Assembly: GCF_900102465.1 (NCBI RefSeq)
Contig: NZ_FNBW01000002.1
Coordinates: 62,001 to 126,000, forward strand
DNA: 64,000 nucleotides
Direction of reading: 5' to 3'
From: Thalassobaculum litoreum DSM 18839
GTDB taxonomy: Bacteria > Pseudomonadota > Alphaproteobacteria > Thalassobaculales > Thalassobaculaceae
The first letter of the stretch is position 1, and every line of letters begins with the position of its first letter. The notes below the pieces were generated by a model. That model made no database searches and was not told the DNA's origin. It worked only from the letters and a program-made list of their open reading frames with translations. Below are positions 8,632-18,781 of this stretch, one piece after another. The translations under genes were made by a program, and so were the position numbers.

Positions 8632-9735
8632 TCAACATTCCTGCAGGATCGCCCGCCGCAGAGCGAAAGCCTGTGCCGTCTCCGCCGCATCGTGTACCCG
8701 CACCGTCTGGGCGCCCAGGTCGGCGCCCGCCAGGGCCAGGGCCAGCGACCCGGGCAAGCGGTCATCGGCCGGCTCGCCGCGGGACAGGACCGCGATGGAG
8801 CTCTTGCGCGATCCACCGAACAATACGGGCCTCCCCATCCCGTGCAGCAGGGCCAGCCAGGCCGTCACCTGTATGTTGTGGATCGCGGTCTTGGCGAACC
8901 CGAAGCCCGGATCGACGACAAGCCGCTCCCGGGCGATCCCCGCCGCCTCCGCCGCCGCCAGACGGGCGTGGAGCTCGTCATAGACCTCCAGCGGCGCGCA
9001 CTCGTAACGCGGGTCGGCCTGCATCGTTCCCGGCTCGCCGCGCATATGCATCAGAATGACCGGACAGTTCCGGGCGGCCAGCAGCGCCGGAGCGTCGGGA
9101 TCGTGGGTCAGCGCGGAGACGTCGTTGACGATCGACGCCCCGGCGTCCAGTGCCGCCCGCATCACCGGCGCCTTGCGGGTATCGACGGACACGCAATGCC
9201 CCTCGCCCGCCAGCACCTCGATCACCGGTACGACCCGGTCGATCTCCTGGTCGATCGACACCTCGGCTGCTCCCGGACGGGTGGACTCCCCGCCGATGTC
9301 GAGGATCCGCGCCCCTTCTTCGGCGAGCCGGCGGCCCTGGGCGATGGCGGCGTCCCGCGAGGCGAAGCGGCCGCCGTCGGAGAAGCTGTCCGGGGTAACG
9401 TTGACGATCCCCATGATCGCCGGCCCGTCCGTGCTCCAGACGGGGTCACGCGGCACGGTCAGGCGGTCAAGCAGCCCGGACGGCAAGATATCCGGATCGA
9501 GATCGGCCACCGGCACGGTCTGCAGCCGCACCGCGTCGACATCCCGGCGGATCAGATCGAGCGACCGGAAGGCGATGGGTCCGCCCGCCAAAGGCAGGCC
9601 GTCGCCGGCCGCCACCGCAGCCTCGGCGGAAGCACCGTAGACCAGGTCCGCGGGACGGGCATATCCAGGCTGTGGAAGGGCAGATACCGAGAGCCCGCGC
9701 CTGGGCGCGGGCTCGAAAATGATGGGCAGTGTCAT
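8632..9735 (-). CDS. folP: Dihydropteroate synthase with N-terminal extension
   Basis: FolP condenses p-aminobenzoate with hydroxymethyl-dihydropterin diphosphate in folate synthesis. The catalytic TIM barrel starts near residue 105 with IMGIVNVTPDSFSDGG and continues with DIGGESTRPGA, an SVDTRK segment, NDVSA, and a C-terminal GGSRKS segment for the pterin diphosphate. The protein has 367 residues against roughly 280 for the barrel alone; about 95 residues precede it. Such extensions occur in alphaproteobacterial DHPS, and their role is not known to me. The gene follows ftsH by 41 bases in the same direction, an arrangement (ftsH-folP-glmM) also known from Escherichia coli. Confidence 0.94.
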   Translation of the reverse strand: MTLPIIFEPAPRRGLSVSALPQPGYARPADLVYGASAEAAVAAGDGLPLAGGPIAFRSLDLIRRDVDAVRLQTVPVADLDPDILPSGLLDRLTVPRDPVWSTDGPAIMGIVNVTPDSFSDGGRFASRDAAIAQGRRLAEEGARILDIGGESTRPGAAEVSIDQEIDRVVPVIEVLAGEGHCVSVDTRKAPVMRAALDAGASIVNDVSALTHDPDAPALLAARNCPVILMHMRGEPGTMQADPRYECAPLEVYDELHARLAAAEAAGIARERLVVDPGFGFAKTAIHNIQVTAWLALLHGMGRPVLFGGSRKSSIAVLSRGEPADDRLPGSLALALAGADLGAQTVRVHDAAETAQAFALRRAILQEC

Positions 9736-9776
9736 GGGAGAGACCCTCTCCGGTGGGCAGACCCTAGCCGGGCAGG

Positions 9777-11702
9777 TCAGTCGCCGGGTTGCGGATCGGG
9801 CTCCATGCCGCCACCGGGCGCGGTGCCGCCGGTCGGCACAGAGGCGCGTCGGCCGGGGCCGCTCGGCTTGGACGGCTCGTCGCGGCCGCCGCGATCGATC
9901 GTCCCGCTCGCCAGCAGTTCCTGAATATCGTCGCCCGACAGGCTTTCGTATTCCAGCAGGCCCTTCGCCAGGGTGTGCAGGTCGTCCATGTTCTCTTCCA
10001 GGATCCGGCGGGCGTCGTCATACGCCTCGTCGGTCACCCGGCGGATCTCCTCGTCGATCACATTGGCGGTCGCGTCGGAGACGTTCTTCTGCTGGGTCAC
10101 CGAATGGCCGAGGAACACCTCCTGCTGATCGGCGGAGTATGCCAGGAAGCCGAGCTTGTCGCTCATGCCCCATTCCGTGATCATCCGGCGCGACATTTCC
10201 GTCACCATGCGGATATCGGAGGAGGCACCGGTGGTGATCCGCTCCGCACCGAAGATCAGATCCTCGGCAATCCGGCCGCCACAACCGACCCGCAGGTCGG
10301 CTTCCAGCTTCGCCTTGGAGAGCGAGATCCGGTCGCCTTCCGGCAGGCGCATGACCATGCCCAGGGCACGGCCGCGCGGGATGATGGTCGCCTTGTGGAT
10401 CGGGTCGCTGTCCGGGCAGTGCAGCGCGACGATGGCGTGACCGGCCTCGTGATAGGCGGTCAGCTTCTTCTCCTCGTCGGTCATGACCATGGAGCGGCGC
10501 TCCGAGCCCATCATGACCTTGTCCTTGGCTTCCTCGAACTCGGCCATGCCGACCACGCGCTTGCCCTTGCGGGCGGCGAGCAGCGCGGCCTCGTTGACCA
10601 GGTTGGCGAGGTCGGCGCCGGAGAAACCGGGGGTGCCGCGGCCGATGGTGCGCGCGTCCACGTCGGGGCCGAGCGGCACCTTGCGCATATGCACCTTCAG
10701 GATCTTCTCGCGGCCCAGGATATCCGGGTTCGGCACGACGATCTGGCGGTCGAAGCGGCCCGGACGCAGCAGCGCCGGGTCGAGCACGTCCGGACGGTTG
10801 GTCGCGGCGATCAGGATCACGCCCTCGTTCGCCTCGAACCCGTCCATCTCGACCAGGAGCTGGTTCAGGGTCTGCTCGCGCTCGTCGTTGCCGCCGCCGA
10901 GGCCGGCGCCGCGATGGCGGCCGACCGCATCGATCTCGTCGATGAAGATGATGCAGGGGGCGTTCTTCTTGCCCTGCTCGAACATGTCGCGGACACGACT
11001 GGCGCCGACGCCGACGAACATCTCGACGAAATCGGAGCCCGAGATGGTGAAGAACGGCACATTGGCTTCGCCGGCGATGGCGCGGGCCAGCAGCGTCTTA
11101 CCGGTACCCGGAGGGCCCACCAGCAGACAGCCCTTGGGGATCTTGCCACCCAGACGCTGGAAGCGCTGCGGGTCCTTCAGGAACTCGACGATCTCTTCCA
11201 GCTCGGATTTCGCCTCGTCGATGCCGGCGACGTCGTCGAAGGTGACGCGCCCGGTCTTCTCGGTCAGCAGCCGGGCGCGGCTCTTGCCGAAACCCATGGC
11301 CTTGCCGCCGCCGCCCTGCATCTGGCGCATGAAGAAGATCCACACCGCGATGAACAGCAGCATGGGGAACCAGCTCAGCAGGATCTGGAACAGCCCGGAA
11401 GTGCCCTCTTCCGGCGGGGCCGCGGAGATGCGCACGCCGGAGGTGTTCAGTTTCGGGACCAGCTCGGCATCCTGCGGCGCATAGGTCTGGAAGGTGCTGC
11501 CGTCGGAGAAGCGGCCGGAGATCTGCTGGCCCTGGATGGTGACCTGGTTCACGCGCCCGCTCTCGACTTCGGACAGGAAGTCCGAATAGGCGAGACTGCG
11601 CAGGCCGGTACGCGGGGAGGATCCCTGGAACAGGTTGAACAGCGCCACGAGCAGGACGCCGATAATGATCCAGAGAGCAAGATTCTTGCCGAAATTGTTC
11701 AC
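9777..11702 (-). CDS. ftsH: ATP-dependent zinc metalloprotease FtsH
   Basis: FtsH is a membrane-anchored AAA+ protease that degrades misfolded membrane proteins and regulators such as sigma-32 and LpxC. The 641-residue protein has two membrane segments (about 8-25 and 105-125) flanking a periplasmic domain. Walker A GPPGTGKT is at 196-203, Walker [10 protein letters not shown] at 251-259, the second region of homology (RPGRFDR) near 315, and the zinc site HEAGH at 418-422. A glycine- and proline-rich tail ends it. Translation starts at a GTG that overlaps the tilS stop (GTGA), so it is coupled to tilS. Length and order are normal for the family. Confidence 0.98.
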   Translation of the reverse strand: MNNFGKNLALWIIIGVLLVALFNLFQGSSPRTGLRSLAYSDFLSEVESGRVNQVTIQGQQISGRFSDGSTFQTYAPQDAELVPKLNTSGVRISAAPPEEGTSGLFQILLSWFPMLLFIAVWIFFMRQMQGGGGKAMGFGKSRARLLTEKTGRVTFDDVAGIDEAKSELEEIVEFLKDPQRFQRLGGKIPKGCLLVGPPGTGKTLLARAIAGEANVPFFTISGSDFVEMFVGVGASRVRDMFEQGKKNAPCIIFIDEIDAVGRHRGAGLGGGNDEREQTLNQLLVEMDGFEANEGVILIAATNRPDVLDPALLRPGRFDRQIVVPNPDILGREKILKVHMRKVPLGPDVDARTIGRGTPGFSGADLANLVNEAALLAARKGKRVVGMAEFEEAKDKVMMGSERRSMVMTDEEKKLTAYHEAGHAIVALHCPDSDPIHKATIIPRGRALGMVMRLPEGDRISLSKAKLEADLRVGCGGRIAEDLIFGAERITTGASSDIRMVTEMSRRMITEWGMSDKLGFLAYSADQQEVFLGHSVTQQKNVSDATANVIDEEIRRVTDEAYDDARRILEENMDDLHTLAKGLLEYESLSGDDIQELLASGTIDRGGRDEPSKPSGPGRRASVPTGGTAPGGGMEPDPQPGD

Positions 11703-13192
11703 GTCTTCAGCCTTCCATTGGCCATCGGCCCATCGATCCGTCGCTCACGCGTCGCCAGCAGGTGGATCACCACCCCAAATTGATGCGAGTCGGGCGCCCT
11801 CCGTTCGCCAAGCACAAGGTGGGGGAGCGCAACCACCCCGTCAAGGTCAGTCACAATCGGCCAGGCGAGTCTGGCCGGGTGCGGGAGGGCGCGCGCGGCG
11901 TCCGGAAGCCGCGCGTCCAGACCTAAACGCTTGATCCGCCGCCAGCCCTCCGCCCCGCAGGGTCCGACATTTATCGGCGCCGCCGTTTTGTTGCGTATGA
12001 GGAAGCGACCGTCCCAACAGGCCGTCTGTCCGCCCGGTATGCACAGCGGCGGCGCGCAGGCCACTTCCTCGCGCATCACGGTGAGGGTGTCGCCGTCGAT
12101 CTGGAGCAGGCATCCCCGCAGGGTCCGACGCCGGGCGGCTGCCTCGTCCGCCAGCCAGTCCATGAGCCCGGCCATCGCCGCCGTGCCGGGCGGATACCCC
12201 GCCGCGCCCGCTATCCGCAGCACGGCGCGCAGTATCGCCGCGGTGAAGTCCGGCGGCGCCGCGTCCAGGGCGGTGCGGTCGAGCCTGCAGGTGCCACAGG
12301 GATGGATCACCGCATGGCGCACGAGCCAGCCCCGCACCTCCCGGTCCATGGCGCGGCGCGCACAGCCCATGGCCTCCGCCAGACGGGCCAGCCGGTCCGC
12401 CGTCAGGCCGACCGCGTCCAGGGCCGGCCGCAGCCGCCGCAGGTCGGCCCGCGTGAACCGAGGGTCGGCATTGGAGGGGTCCTCGGCATAAGCGAGGCCG
12501 GCGACGCGGCAGGTCGCGACCAGACGTTCCTTCGGCAGCGCCAGGAACGGGCGGACGAGCCTGATCCCTCCCCGCCACGTCACCGGCGCCATGCTGGCCA
12601 GCCCCTCGGGACCGGTATCGCGGTCTATGCGGTGCAGCACCGTCTCGGCCTGGTCGTCGCGATGATGGGCCAGCAGCAGGGTCGTCGCACCGGCGCCGTG
12701 GCAGGCCTCCGTCAGCAGCGCCAACCGCGCCTCCCGGGCCGCGGCCTGAAGGCCCGCCCTGGGCTTGCGGCCGTTCCAGGCGAGTATCCGATGGGAATGC
12801 CCCAGCTCGGCCGCCCGCCGGGCCACCTCGGCGGCCTCCGCCGTGGCCTCGGGGCGCAGGCCATGGTCCACGGTCAGGACCAGCAGCGGCCGCTGCCGGA
12901 GCCGCGACCACCGATCGGCGAAATACAGCAAGGCGGTGCTGTCGGGCCCGCCGGATACGGCCAGCGCGACCGGTCCATGGCGGTCCGGGGCATCCGGCTG
13001 CTCGTGCAGGACGGCGTCCAGCAGGGCTATCCCGTCCGGCTCATCCAGCGGGGCGTCGGCCCGGTCCGTCTCCTCCCCGGCGGCCGAGACTATCCGCCGC
13101 AGTTCAGTGCCTTGGTCTCGTTGATCATGCGGCGCTTGATGTTGGTGGGCGCCTTGGGGAAGTCCTCGTTGAGCTTGGCGAAGGTCGTGCAC
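11699..13192 (-). CDS. tilS: tRNA(Ile)-lysidine synthase
   Basis: TilS attaches lysine to C34 of the tRNA(Ile) CAU anticodon so that it reads AUA. The PP-loop SGGPDS (residues 80-85 from the listed start) and the downstream HHRDDQAET signature are clear, followed by a C-terminal substrate-binding region. The start is doubtful. The only ATG, GTG or TTG in frame upstream of the PP-loop is the GTG at 13192, which overlaps cpoB by 103 bases; the first 35 residues look like a shadow of cpoB. A strong ribosome-like site (GGGGAGGAG) lies between cpoB and the PP-loop but precedes no standard start, so a CTG or ATA start is possible. The stop overlaps ftsH. Confidence 0.9.
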   Translation of the reverse strand: MHDLRQAQRGLPQGAHQHQAPHDQRDQGTELRRIVSAAGEETDRADAPLDEPDGIALLDAVLHEQPDAPDRHGPVALAVSGGPDSTALLYFADRWSRLRQRPLLVLTVDHGLRPEATAEAAEVARRAAELGHSHRILAWNGRKPRAGLQAAAREARLALLTEACHGAGATTLLLAHHRDDQAETVLHRIDRDTGPEGLASMAPVTWRGGIRLVRPFLALPKERLVATCRVAGLAYAEDPSNADPRFTRADLRRLRPALDAVGLTADRLARLAEAMGCARRAMDREVRGWLVRHAVIHPCGTCRLDRTALDAAPPDFTAAILRAVLRIAGAAGYPPGTAAMAGLMDWLADEAAARRRTLRGCLLQIDGDTLTVMREEVACAPPLCIPGGQTACWDGRFLIRNKTAAPINVGPCGAEGWRRIKRLGLDARLPDAARALPHPARLAWPIVTDLDGVVALPHLVLGERRAPDSHQFGVVIHLLATRERRIDGPMANGRLKT

Positions 13193-14082
13193 GCCTCCTC
13201 CTTGCGGTCGATCCGGGCCAAGGCCATGCCGAGCTTCAGAAGATTATCGGCCGCCTTTGGACTTTTCGGATAGCTCTGGTAGCCCCCCAGAAACGCGACG
13301 GCCGCCTCTTCGTAGCGTTCGCGCGCGTAGTACGTCTCGCCGAGCCAGTACTGGGCGTTCCCGGCAAGGGGATCGTCCGGATGGGCCTCAAGGAACGCCT
13401 TGAAGGCCGCTTCGGCGGTCGGCAGATCATGTTTCACGAGATGGTCGAAGGCGGCCTTGTACTGGTCCTCGACGGACGCGTCCGCCGGCAGCAGCGCCGT
13501 CTGGGTGGCCGCCGTGTCGCTCGGCGGCGGCGTGGTCGCCTTCAGGGTGGAGAGATCGTTGCCCGTGAGCGTTCCGAGATCCTGCGGCTTCGCACCGGTG
13601 GTCGGCCCCGTCGTCGATCCGCCGGTAGTGGCGGGCGGCGTCGCCTCGGTGCGCGGGCCGGTCTGGCCGGTGGCGTCCTGCTGCCCGGATGCCGCACCGG
13701 CATCGCCGCTCAACTCGCGGAAGCGGATGTCGGTGTCGGTCTGCATTCGGTCCATGCGGTCGGAGACGTTCTGAACCTGATAGCCCAGTTCCTCGACCCG
13801 GCCGGTGACCCGGCGCAGATCGGCCTCGATCTGCTGCAGCCGAATCTCGATCCGCGCCAGCGGCGAGCCGCCGACACCGTCGGGCTGGGAGAGCTGGGTG
13901 GTCTGGTTCGCCGTGACCGAGGCGGGCGGCTGGCCGCCGGCATAGACCGACCGCTGGAGATCGGCCAGTTCCCGCTCAAGCCGTGCCATCCGGTTGAGCA
14001 GGCCGCTGACGTCCTGCTGAGCTGAGGCGACCGTCGGAACGGCGGCGGACAAGAGGAGGATCAACACTACGAAGCGCATCAT
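13090..14082 (-). CDS. cpoB: Tol-Pal system periplasmic coordinator CpoB (YbgF)
   Basis: CpoB links the Tol-Pal machine to peptidoglycan synthesis during constriction. The 330-residue protein starts with a cleavable signal peptide ending near VASA-QQD (about residues 20-22). A short coiled coil (about 25-45, LLNRMARLERELADLQ) and a second (about 75-115) follow. Next comes a Thr/Pro/Gly-rich linker, then TPR-like repeats from about residue 205 to the end (AAFDHLVKHDLPTAE, YWLGETYYARERYEEA). Its position downstream of pal is the usual one. A strong terminator lies between pal and cpoB, so cpoB may have its own promoter in 14083-14167. Confidence 0.95.
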   Translation of the reverse strand: MMRFVVLILLLSAAVPTVASAQQDVSGLLNRMARLERELADLQRSVYAGGQPPASVTANQTTQLSQPDGVGGSPLARIEIRLQQIEADLRRVTGRVEELGYQVQNVSDRMDRMQTDTDIRFRELSGDAGAASGQQDATGQTGPRTEATPPATTGGSTTGPTTGAKPQDLGTLTGNDLSTLKATTPPPSDTAATQTALLPADASVEDQYKAAFDHLVKHDLPTAEAAFKAFLEAHPDDPLAGNAQYWLGETYYARERYEEAAVAFLGGYQSYPKSPKAADNLLKLGMALARIDRKEEACTTFAKLNEDFPKAPTNIKRRMINETKALNCGG

Positions 14083-14167
14083 GGTCCCAGTCTCCAGGAT
14101 GCTCGCGGCGGAATTATGGCGCGGTGGCCAGAATGCCGCCGCAACCGCTCCGCCAAAACGAACCGGT

Positions 14168-14206
14168 CAAAAAAGAACGGCGGCGCCCTGTCTGGGCACC
14201 GCCGTC
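14168..14206 (-). terminator. Rho-independent terminator after pal
   Basis: On the minus strand a GC-rich stem of about 13 pairs (GACGGCGGTGCCC against GGGCGCCGCCGTTC, with one G-T-type mismatch) closes a short loop. It is followed directly by CTTTTTTG. It begins about 20 bases after the pal stop and separates pal from cpoB. Confidence 0.85.
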
Positions 14207-14226
14207 CATTACGCGATCGCGAACCG

Positions 14227-14730
14227 TCAGTTGAGGACGGTGACGCCGCGGCGGTTCTCGGCCCAGGCCTGCTCGGTCGACGCCGGGTTCACCGGACGCT
14301 CCTTGCCGTAGGAGATGGTGTTCAGACGGCTCGGGTCGATGCCGAGGGAAACCATGTAATCCTTGACGGCGGAGGCGCGACGCTCGCCAAGCGCCAGGTT
14401 GTACTCGCGGGTGCCACGCTCGTCGCAATGGCCCTCGATGGTGACCGACGTGCTTGGATACTTGCGCAGGAAGAACGCCTGACGCTCAAGCGTCGTGCGG
14501 GCCTCGCCGTCAAGAGCGGAGCTGTCGAAGTCGAAGAAGACGCGATCGCCAACATTGACGACAAAATCTTCGGCGCTACCCGGAGCCGGACCGGTCGGGG
14601 CCGTCGCCGTGGTGGAACTGGTCGGCTGCACGTTGCCGCCCGAACCGGTATTTGCCGACTCGTCGGGTGCGGTCTCGCAAGCGGCGAGCAGCGCGACGGC
14701 AGCAAATACGCTGAGAAACTTGATGCGCAT
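14227..14730 (-). CDS. pal: Peptidoglycan-associated lipoprotein
   Basis: Pal anchors the outer membrane to peptidoglycan and is the end point of the Tol energy chain. I start at ATG 14730, which gives a signal peptide with the lipobox LLAAC (acylated Cys18) and has AGAGGGA just upstream; the open frame extends a further 65 codons upstream without lipoprotein character. A Ser/Thr/Pro linker leads to an OmpA-like domain (about 60-167). It contains VFFDFDSSAL, the peptidoglycan-binding region around GHCDERGTREYNLALGERRA, and a final NRRGV segment. The length of 168 residues is normal. Confidence 0.97.
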   Translation of the reverse strand: MRIKFLSVFAAVALLAACETAPDESANTGSGGNVQPTSSTTATAPTGPAPGSAEDFVVNVGDRVFFDFDSSALDGEARTTLERQAFFLRKYPSTSVTIEGHCDERGTREYNLALGERRASAVKDYMVSLGIDPSRLNTISYGKERPVNPASTEQAWAENRRGVTVLN

Positions 14731-14887
14731 GATAGGTGTGTCCCTCTGGAGAATTCTGTGGTGCCGGGCGCCCCGCCCCCCTCGTGGTCCAAATGACCCG
14801 GCCTGTCCGGGCCCGGACTCGTCGAGCCGGACTGCACAGTTTCCCGACAGCCGACCACGAGCGTTTTTCCTTATAGCTTCTAATTGA

Positions 14888-16327
14888 TTAGCGAAGCAAG
14901 GGGCTCCACGCCGGATCGGATGCATCCAGGGGGGTGATCACCTCCCGTTCGTTATAGCCGGTAAGGTCGATCGTGTACAACTTTGAGGTGCCACCGCGGC
15001 CGCTCCGGTCGGACGGCGTCTGCTTGAAATACACCAGAACGCGCCCGTTCGGCGACCAGCTCGGCGCCTCCACGAGGAAGCCCTGGCTGAGCAGGCGCTC
15101 GCCGGACCCGTCGGGCCGCATCACACCGATGTGAAAGGTGCCGCCGGTGATCTTGGTGAACGCGATCAGATCGCCACGCGGCGACCAGACCGGGGTGGCA
15201 TAGCGGCCGTCGCCGAAGCTGATCCGCTTCACGTTCGAGCCGTCGGCCGCCATCGTGTAGAGCTGCTGCGAGCCGCCGCGGTCGGAGTTGAACACGATCT
15301 GGCTGGCGTCCGGCGCGTAGGTCGGCGACGTGTCGATCGAGCGGGTGTTGGTGAGCTGCGCCACCCGTCGGGTGCGCAGGTCCATGGTGTGGATGTCGGT
15401 CACGCCGTCCTTGGCCAGGCTCATGATCACCCGGTTTCCGTCCGGCGAGAAGCGCGGCGCGAAGGTCATGCCCGGGAAGTCGCCCAGGACCTCCTGCTGA
15501 CCGGAATCCAGGTTGAAGATGTAGACCCGCGGCCGGTTCTGGTAATAGGCGAGATAGGTGATCTCCTGCACCGTCGGCGAGAAGCGCGGGGTCAGCACCA
15601 GGGTGTTGCCATCGGTCAGGAACTTATGGTTCGCCCCGTCCTGATCCATGATGGCGAGCTGCTTCTTGCGCCGGTTCTGCGGGCCGCTCTCGGCGATGTA
15701 GACGAAGCGGGTGTCGAAATAGCCGTCCTCGCCGGTGATCCGCTTGTAGATCATGTCCGACACGATGTGCGCCGCCCGGCGCAGGGATTCCTCGATCGCC
15801 GTCAGCGAAGTGCCGGTCATGTATTGTTCGGCGAACACATCCCATAGGCGAAATTCTATCCTATATTGTCCCGGAGAGGGGATCGTCACCCGGCCGTGAA
15901 CCAGGGCCTGGGCACTGATCTGACGCCAGTCGCCAAATCGCGGCGGCGTGTCGAAATCGAGATCGCTCTGGATGAACGCCTTGGGGTTGATCGGCTTGAA
16001 CAGGCCCGAGCGCTCCAGATTCGAGGAGATGATCTCGGTCATGGTCCGGCCGACCCGGGTGGCCTCCACGCCCTCGCCCTTGAAGTCGGCGATGGCGACG
16101 GGCAGCGGGTCGACCCGGCCCTGTGTGATGTCGATCCGCAGCTCGCTGCGCGCCGGAGCGGCGAACCCGCCGACGCCGGCCGCGCCGACCAGACCGGCCA
16201 GCGACAGGCGGGCCAGATCGCGCCGTGACATGGAGACGTCGACGGTCGGGCGCGGCGGACGCGGCGCGGTCACCGGTTCGGACGACAGGGGAACCGCGGC
16301 CAGGGCGGCGTCGGAGCTGTCGGTCAT
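14888..16327 (-). CDS. tolB: Tol-Pal system periplasmic beta-propeller TolB
   Basis: TolB is the periplasmic partner that passes between TolA and Pal. An N-terminal domain (residues 60-190) precedes a six-bladed propeller with WD-like repeats (for example [16 protein letters not shown] and [15 protein letters not shown]). Export appears to use the Tat route: a twin-arginine motif [10 protein letters not shown] sits at residue 34 before a hydrophobic Ala/Gly stretch ending in APARS. The listed start overlaps the tolA stop (ATGA) and leaves 33 residues before the Tat motif. The internal ATG at 16231 would put that motif at the very N-terminus and give a more usual length of 447. I list the coupled start; either is plausible. 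Confidence 0.94.
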   Translation of the reverse strand: MTDSSDAALAAVPLSSEPVTAPRPPRPTVDVSMSRRDLARLSLAGLVGAAGVGGFAAPARSELRIDITQGRVDPLPVAIADFKGEGVEATRVGRTMTEIISSNLERSGLFKPINPKAFIQSDLDFDTPPRFGDWRQISAQALVHGRVTIPSPGQYRIEFRLWDVFAEQYMTGTSLTAIEESLRRAAHIVSDMIYKRITGEDGYFDTRFVYIAESGPQNRRKKQLAIMDQDGANHKFLTDGNTLVLTPRFSPTVQEITYLAYYQNRPRVYIFNLDSGQQEVLGDFPGMTFAPRFSPDGNRVIMSLAKDGVTDIHTMDLRTRRVAQLTNTRSIDTSPTYAPDASQIVFNSDRGGSQQLYTMAADGSNVKRISFGDGRYATPVWSPRGDLIAFTKITGGTFHIGVMRPDGSGERLLSQGFLVEAPSWSPNGRVLVYFKQTPSDRSGRGGTSKLYTIDLTGYNEREVITPLDASDPAWSPLLR

Positions 16328-17415
16328 GACAGCATGTCCTTCGGATCGAAGGTGATCGTGAAGTTTTTCCATGTGTCGTACTTCTCCGGCGGAAGTTGCA
16401 GCGGGGAACAGTTCGGCGATTTCAGTGCCCGCAGGGCGGACTCGGCGGCGGACCGGTAGAACGGATCGTTCTGCATCCGCGACGTATCCACCACCTTGGA
16501 GGACCGCACGGTGCGGTCCGGATTCATCGTGACTTCGATCTCGACCACCAGGTTGGCGGCGTTCTTGGCGCCGGCCGGCACCAGCCAGCAGCTGCTGATC
16601 TGCTGGCGGATCGCGTCCATCTCCGAGACCGAGAGCTTCTGGTTCGGATCGAAGCTGGAATTGCGTGCGGTCGTCTTCGAGTCGGGCGACGGCGGCGACT
16701 CGGCCGCCGGCTTCGGCGCGTCCTTCTTCAGGTTCTGAACCGTCTTCAACACGTTGAGGAAGTTGTCCGCCTTCTTCTCCGGCTCCTCCTTCTCAGGAGT
16801 CTTCGGCGCTTCCTTCTCGGCGACCTGCTTCGGGCGCTCCGGCGGGGTCGGCCGGGTGACCGGGACCGGTGCCGGCGCCTGGTCCTCGACGCGCTCGACC
16901 TTCGCGACCTCGGGCTGCTCGGGCTTCGGCACCTCCGGCTTGGGCACGTCCGGCTCGGGCTTCTCCACGGGGATGGGTTCCGGCTTTTCCGGCTCGGGCT
17001 TCGGCGGCTCCGGCTTGGTCGACGGCACGGGCACGGGTTCGGCCTTCACCGCCGGGGCCGGCTCGGGCGGCGGCGCGGCCTTGGCGGCCTGGGTCGGCGC
17101 CGGAGCAGGCGCGGGCTTCGCGGTCTCCTTCGGGGCCGGAGGCGGCGGCGGTGTCGGCTTGGCCGCCGGCGGGGGCGGCGGCGGCGGGGTGCGATCCGGC
17201 TGGGACGCGGAGTCCGGCGGCGGCGGCGGCGTCTTGTCCGGCGTGGTCTTCTCCACCGGAGGCGGCGCGTTCGTGACCTCAGCGACGGTCACCACGTCGA
17301 CGACCACCAGACGGTTCTCGATCAGCTCCTCGCGGGCAAGCTTCGGCAGGCCGAAAACGGCCAGCGCCAGCACTCCGGCGTGCAGCAGGATCGAAAAGAT
17401 CAGAGCCACGTTCAT
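16324..17415 (-). CDS. tolA: Tol-Pal system inner-membrane linker TolA
   Basis: TolA spans the periplasm and transmits proton-motive force from TolQR to Pal and TolB. One membrane helix (about residues 6-24) is followed by a long Pro/Lys/Glu/Ala-rich spacer (about 50-240). The spacer has runs of prolines and repeated PEP/KPEP units rather than the Ala-rich helix of enteric TolA. The C-terminal TonB/TolA-like domain (about 270-363) contains an RQQISSCW segment and ends [13 protein letters not shown]. At 363 residues it is mid-range. It lies between tolR and tolB; the stop overlaps tolB. Confidence 0.92.
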   Translation of the reverse strand: MNVALIFSILLHAGVLALAVFGLPKLAREELIENRLVVVDVVTVAEVTNAPPPVEKTTPDKTPPPPPDSASQPDRTPPPPPPPAAKPTPPPPPAPKETAKPAPAPAPTQAAKAAPPPEPAPAVKAEPVPVPSTKPEPPKPEPEKPEPIPVEKPEPDVPKPEVPKPEQPEVAKVERVEDQAPAPVPVTRPTPPERPKQVAEKEAPKTPEKEEPEKKADNFLNVLKTVQNLKKDAPKPAAESPPSPDSKTTARNSSFDPNQKLSVSEMDAIRQQISSCWLVPAGAKNAANLVVEIEVTMNPDRTVRSSKVVDTSRMQNDPFYRSAAESALRALKSPNCSPLQLPPEKYDTWKNFTITFDPKDMLS

Positions 17416-17494
17416 GTTCGCTCGTCACGCTCCTCGTTGGGCCGTCACCGGTCCGGCACGACAAGGTCCATCCGCGGACCCTGCGATCCGGCCG

Positions 17495-17950
17495 TCAATT
17501 GGCGCCCGCCGACTCCTCCGGAAGCTCCGCCAGAAGAGCGACCCGGGAGAACCCGGCAGAACTGATCTGGCCCATGACCTCCATGACGGATCCGTAGGCA
17601 ATAGACTTGTCGCCACGGACAAAAATTCTGAGATCGGGATTCGCACCCGACACCGCCATCAGCTTCGGGACCAGCTCGTCGCGGGAAATGGCGGTCTCCT
17701 GCAGGTACAGGCTGCCATCGGCCCGGACGGTCACCACCAGCGGCTCGACCTCGTCGGTCAGCTGGGCCGCTTTGGTCTTGGGCAGGTCCACCGGCACGCC
17801 GACGGTCAGCAGCGGTGCCGTCACCATGAACACGATCAGCAGAACCAGCATCACGTCGACGAACGGCGTGACGTTGATCTCGCTCAGCGGCGGGTTCCGG
17901 CGACGGCGGGAGCCGTGCCCGGTTCCCCGTTTGATGAGTCCGCCGGCCAC
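17495..17950 (-). CDS. tolR: Tol-Pal system proton-channel subunit TolR
   Basis: TolR is the ExbD/MotB-like partner of TolQ. A short basic N-terminus precedes the single membrane helix INVTPFVDVMLVLLIVF. This contains Asp32, the proton-carrying residue of the family. The periplasmic domain runs from about 50 to 140 and includes the DLPKT segment and IFVRGDKS. Its 151 residues are normal. The start lies three bases after the tolQ stop, and tolA follows by 79 bases. Confidence 0.96.
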   Translation of the reverse strand: MAGGLIKRGTGHGSRRRRNPPLSEINVTPFVDVMLVLLIVFMVTAPLLTVGVPVDLPKTKAAQLTDEVEPLVVTVRADGSLYLQETAISRDELVPKLMAVSGANPDLRIFVRGDKSIAYGSVMEVMGQISSAGFSRVALLAELPEESAGAN

Positions 17951-17953
17951 GTC

Positions 17954-18733
17954 CTACCGTCCCTCGTCCAGCTGCCGCGACAGGATCGAGCCGAACTCGG
18001 TGGCGAATCCCTCCAGCCGGCCGGAATACCGGGCCAGATCGCTGGACAGCTTGTTGTAGGCGACGACCGCCGGGATGGCCGCGACCAGGCCGAGGGCGGT
18101 GGCGAATAGCGCCTCCGCGATGCCCGGCGCGACGACCGCGAGGCTGGTGTTCTTGGAGGCGGCGATCGCCTGGAAACTGTTCATGATGCCCCAGACCGTG
18201 CCGAACAGACCGACGAACGGCGCCGTGGACCCGACCGACGCGAGGAAGGTCATGCGCTTCTCCAGCGCCTCCATCTCCCGGTTTATGGTCAGATTCATGA
18301 TCTGGTCGAGCCGGTCGCGCAGGCTGGCGCGCAGGTCGTTGGACCGCTGGGTCAGGCCCTTGGCCGCCGAGCGGCGCCACTCGCGCATGGCCGAGGAGAA
18401 GATCGACGACATCGGGTCGGCCGGGTGGCTGCCCATGCGGTCGTACAGGTCCTCCAGCGAACCGCCGGACCAGAATGCGTCCTCGAACTCATGGGCGCGG
18501 CGGCGCATGCGGCGCATCTTCAGGATCTTCTCGAAGATGATCGCCCAGCTCCAGATCGACGCCACGACAAGGAGCAGCATCACCACCTTGACCACGGGGT
18601 CGGCCTGCATGAACAGGCCCCACATGCTCATCTCGTGGGACAGGGCCACGGCGGGCGCCGCAAGTCCCGGCGTCGCCAGACCCGAGGCCGCGTTCTGGGT
18701 CGTATCGACCACCGCTTGTGCAAGTTGCTCCAT
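17954..18733 (-). CDS. tolQ: Tol-Pal system proton-channel subunit TolQ
   Basis: TolQ forms the pentameric scaffold around TolR. Three membrane helices can be seen: about 40-60 after MSMWGLFMQADPVVK, 145-170 (ASVGSTAPFVGLFGTVWGIM) and 180-205 (APGIAEALFATALGLVAAIPAV). The GLFGTVWG and LFATALGL motifs are the conserved channel-lining elements of the MotA/TolQ/ExbB family. The 259-residue length is slightly above the E. coli protein because of a longer N-terminus. A GAGGAAG ribosome site precedes the ATG. The gene follows ybgC by 48 bases in the standard tol order. Confidence 0.97.
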   Translation of the reverse strand: MEQLAQAVVDTTQNAASGLATPGLAAPAVALSHEMSMWGLFMQADPVVKVVMLLLVVASIWSWAIIFEKILKMRRMRRRAHEFEDAFWSGGSLEDLYDRMGSHPADPMSSIFSSAMREWRRSAAKGLTQRSNDLRASLRDRLDQIMNLTINREMEALEKRMTFLASVGSTAPFVGLFGTVWGIMNSFQAIAASKNTSLAVVAPGIAEALFATALGLVAAIPAVVAYNKLSSDLARYSGRLEGFATEFGSILSRQLDEGR

Positions 18734-18781
18734 CGACTTCCTCTTCCTCGCTGCCGATGCCCGGCCGTCAAGTCCGTAACT

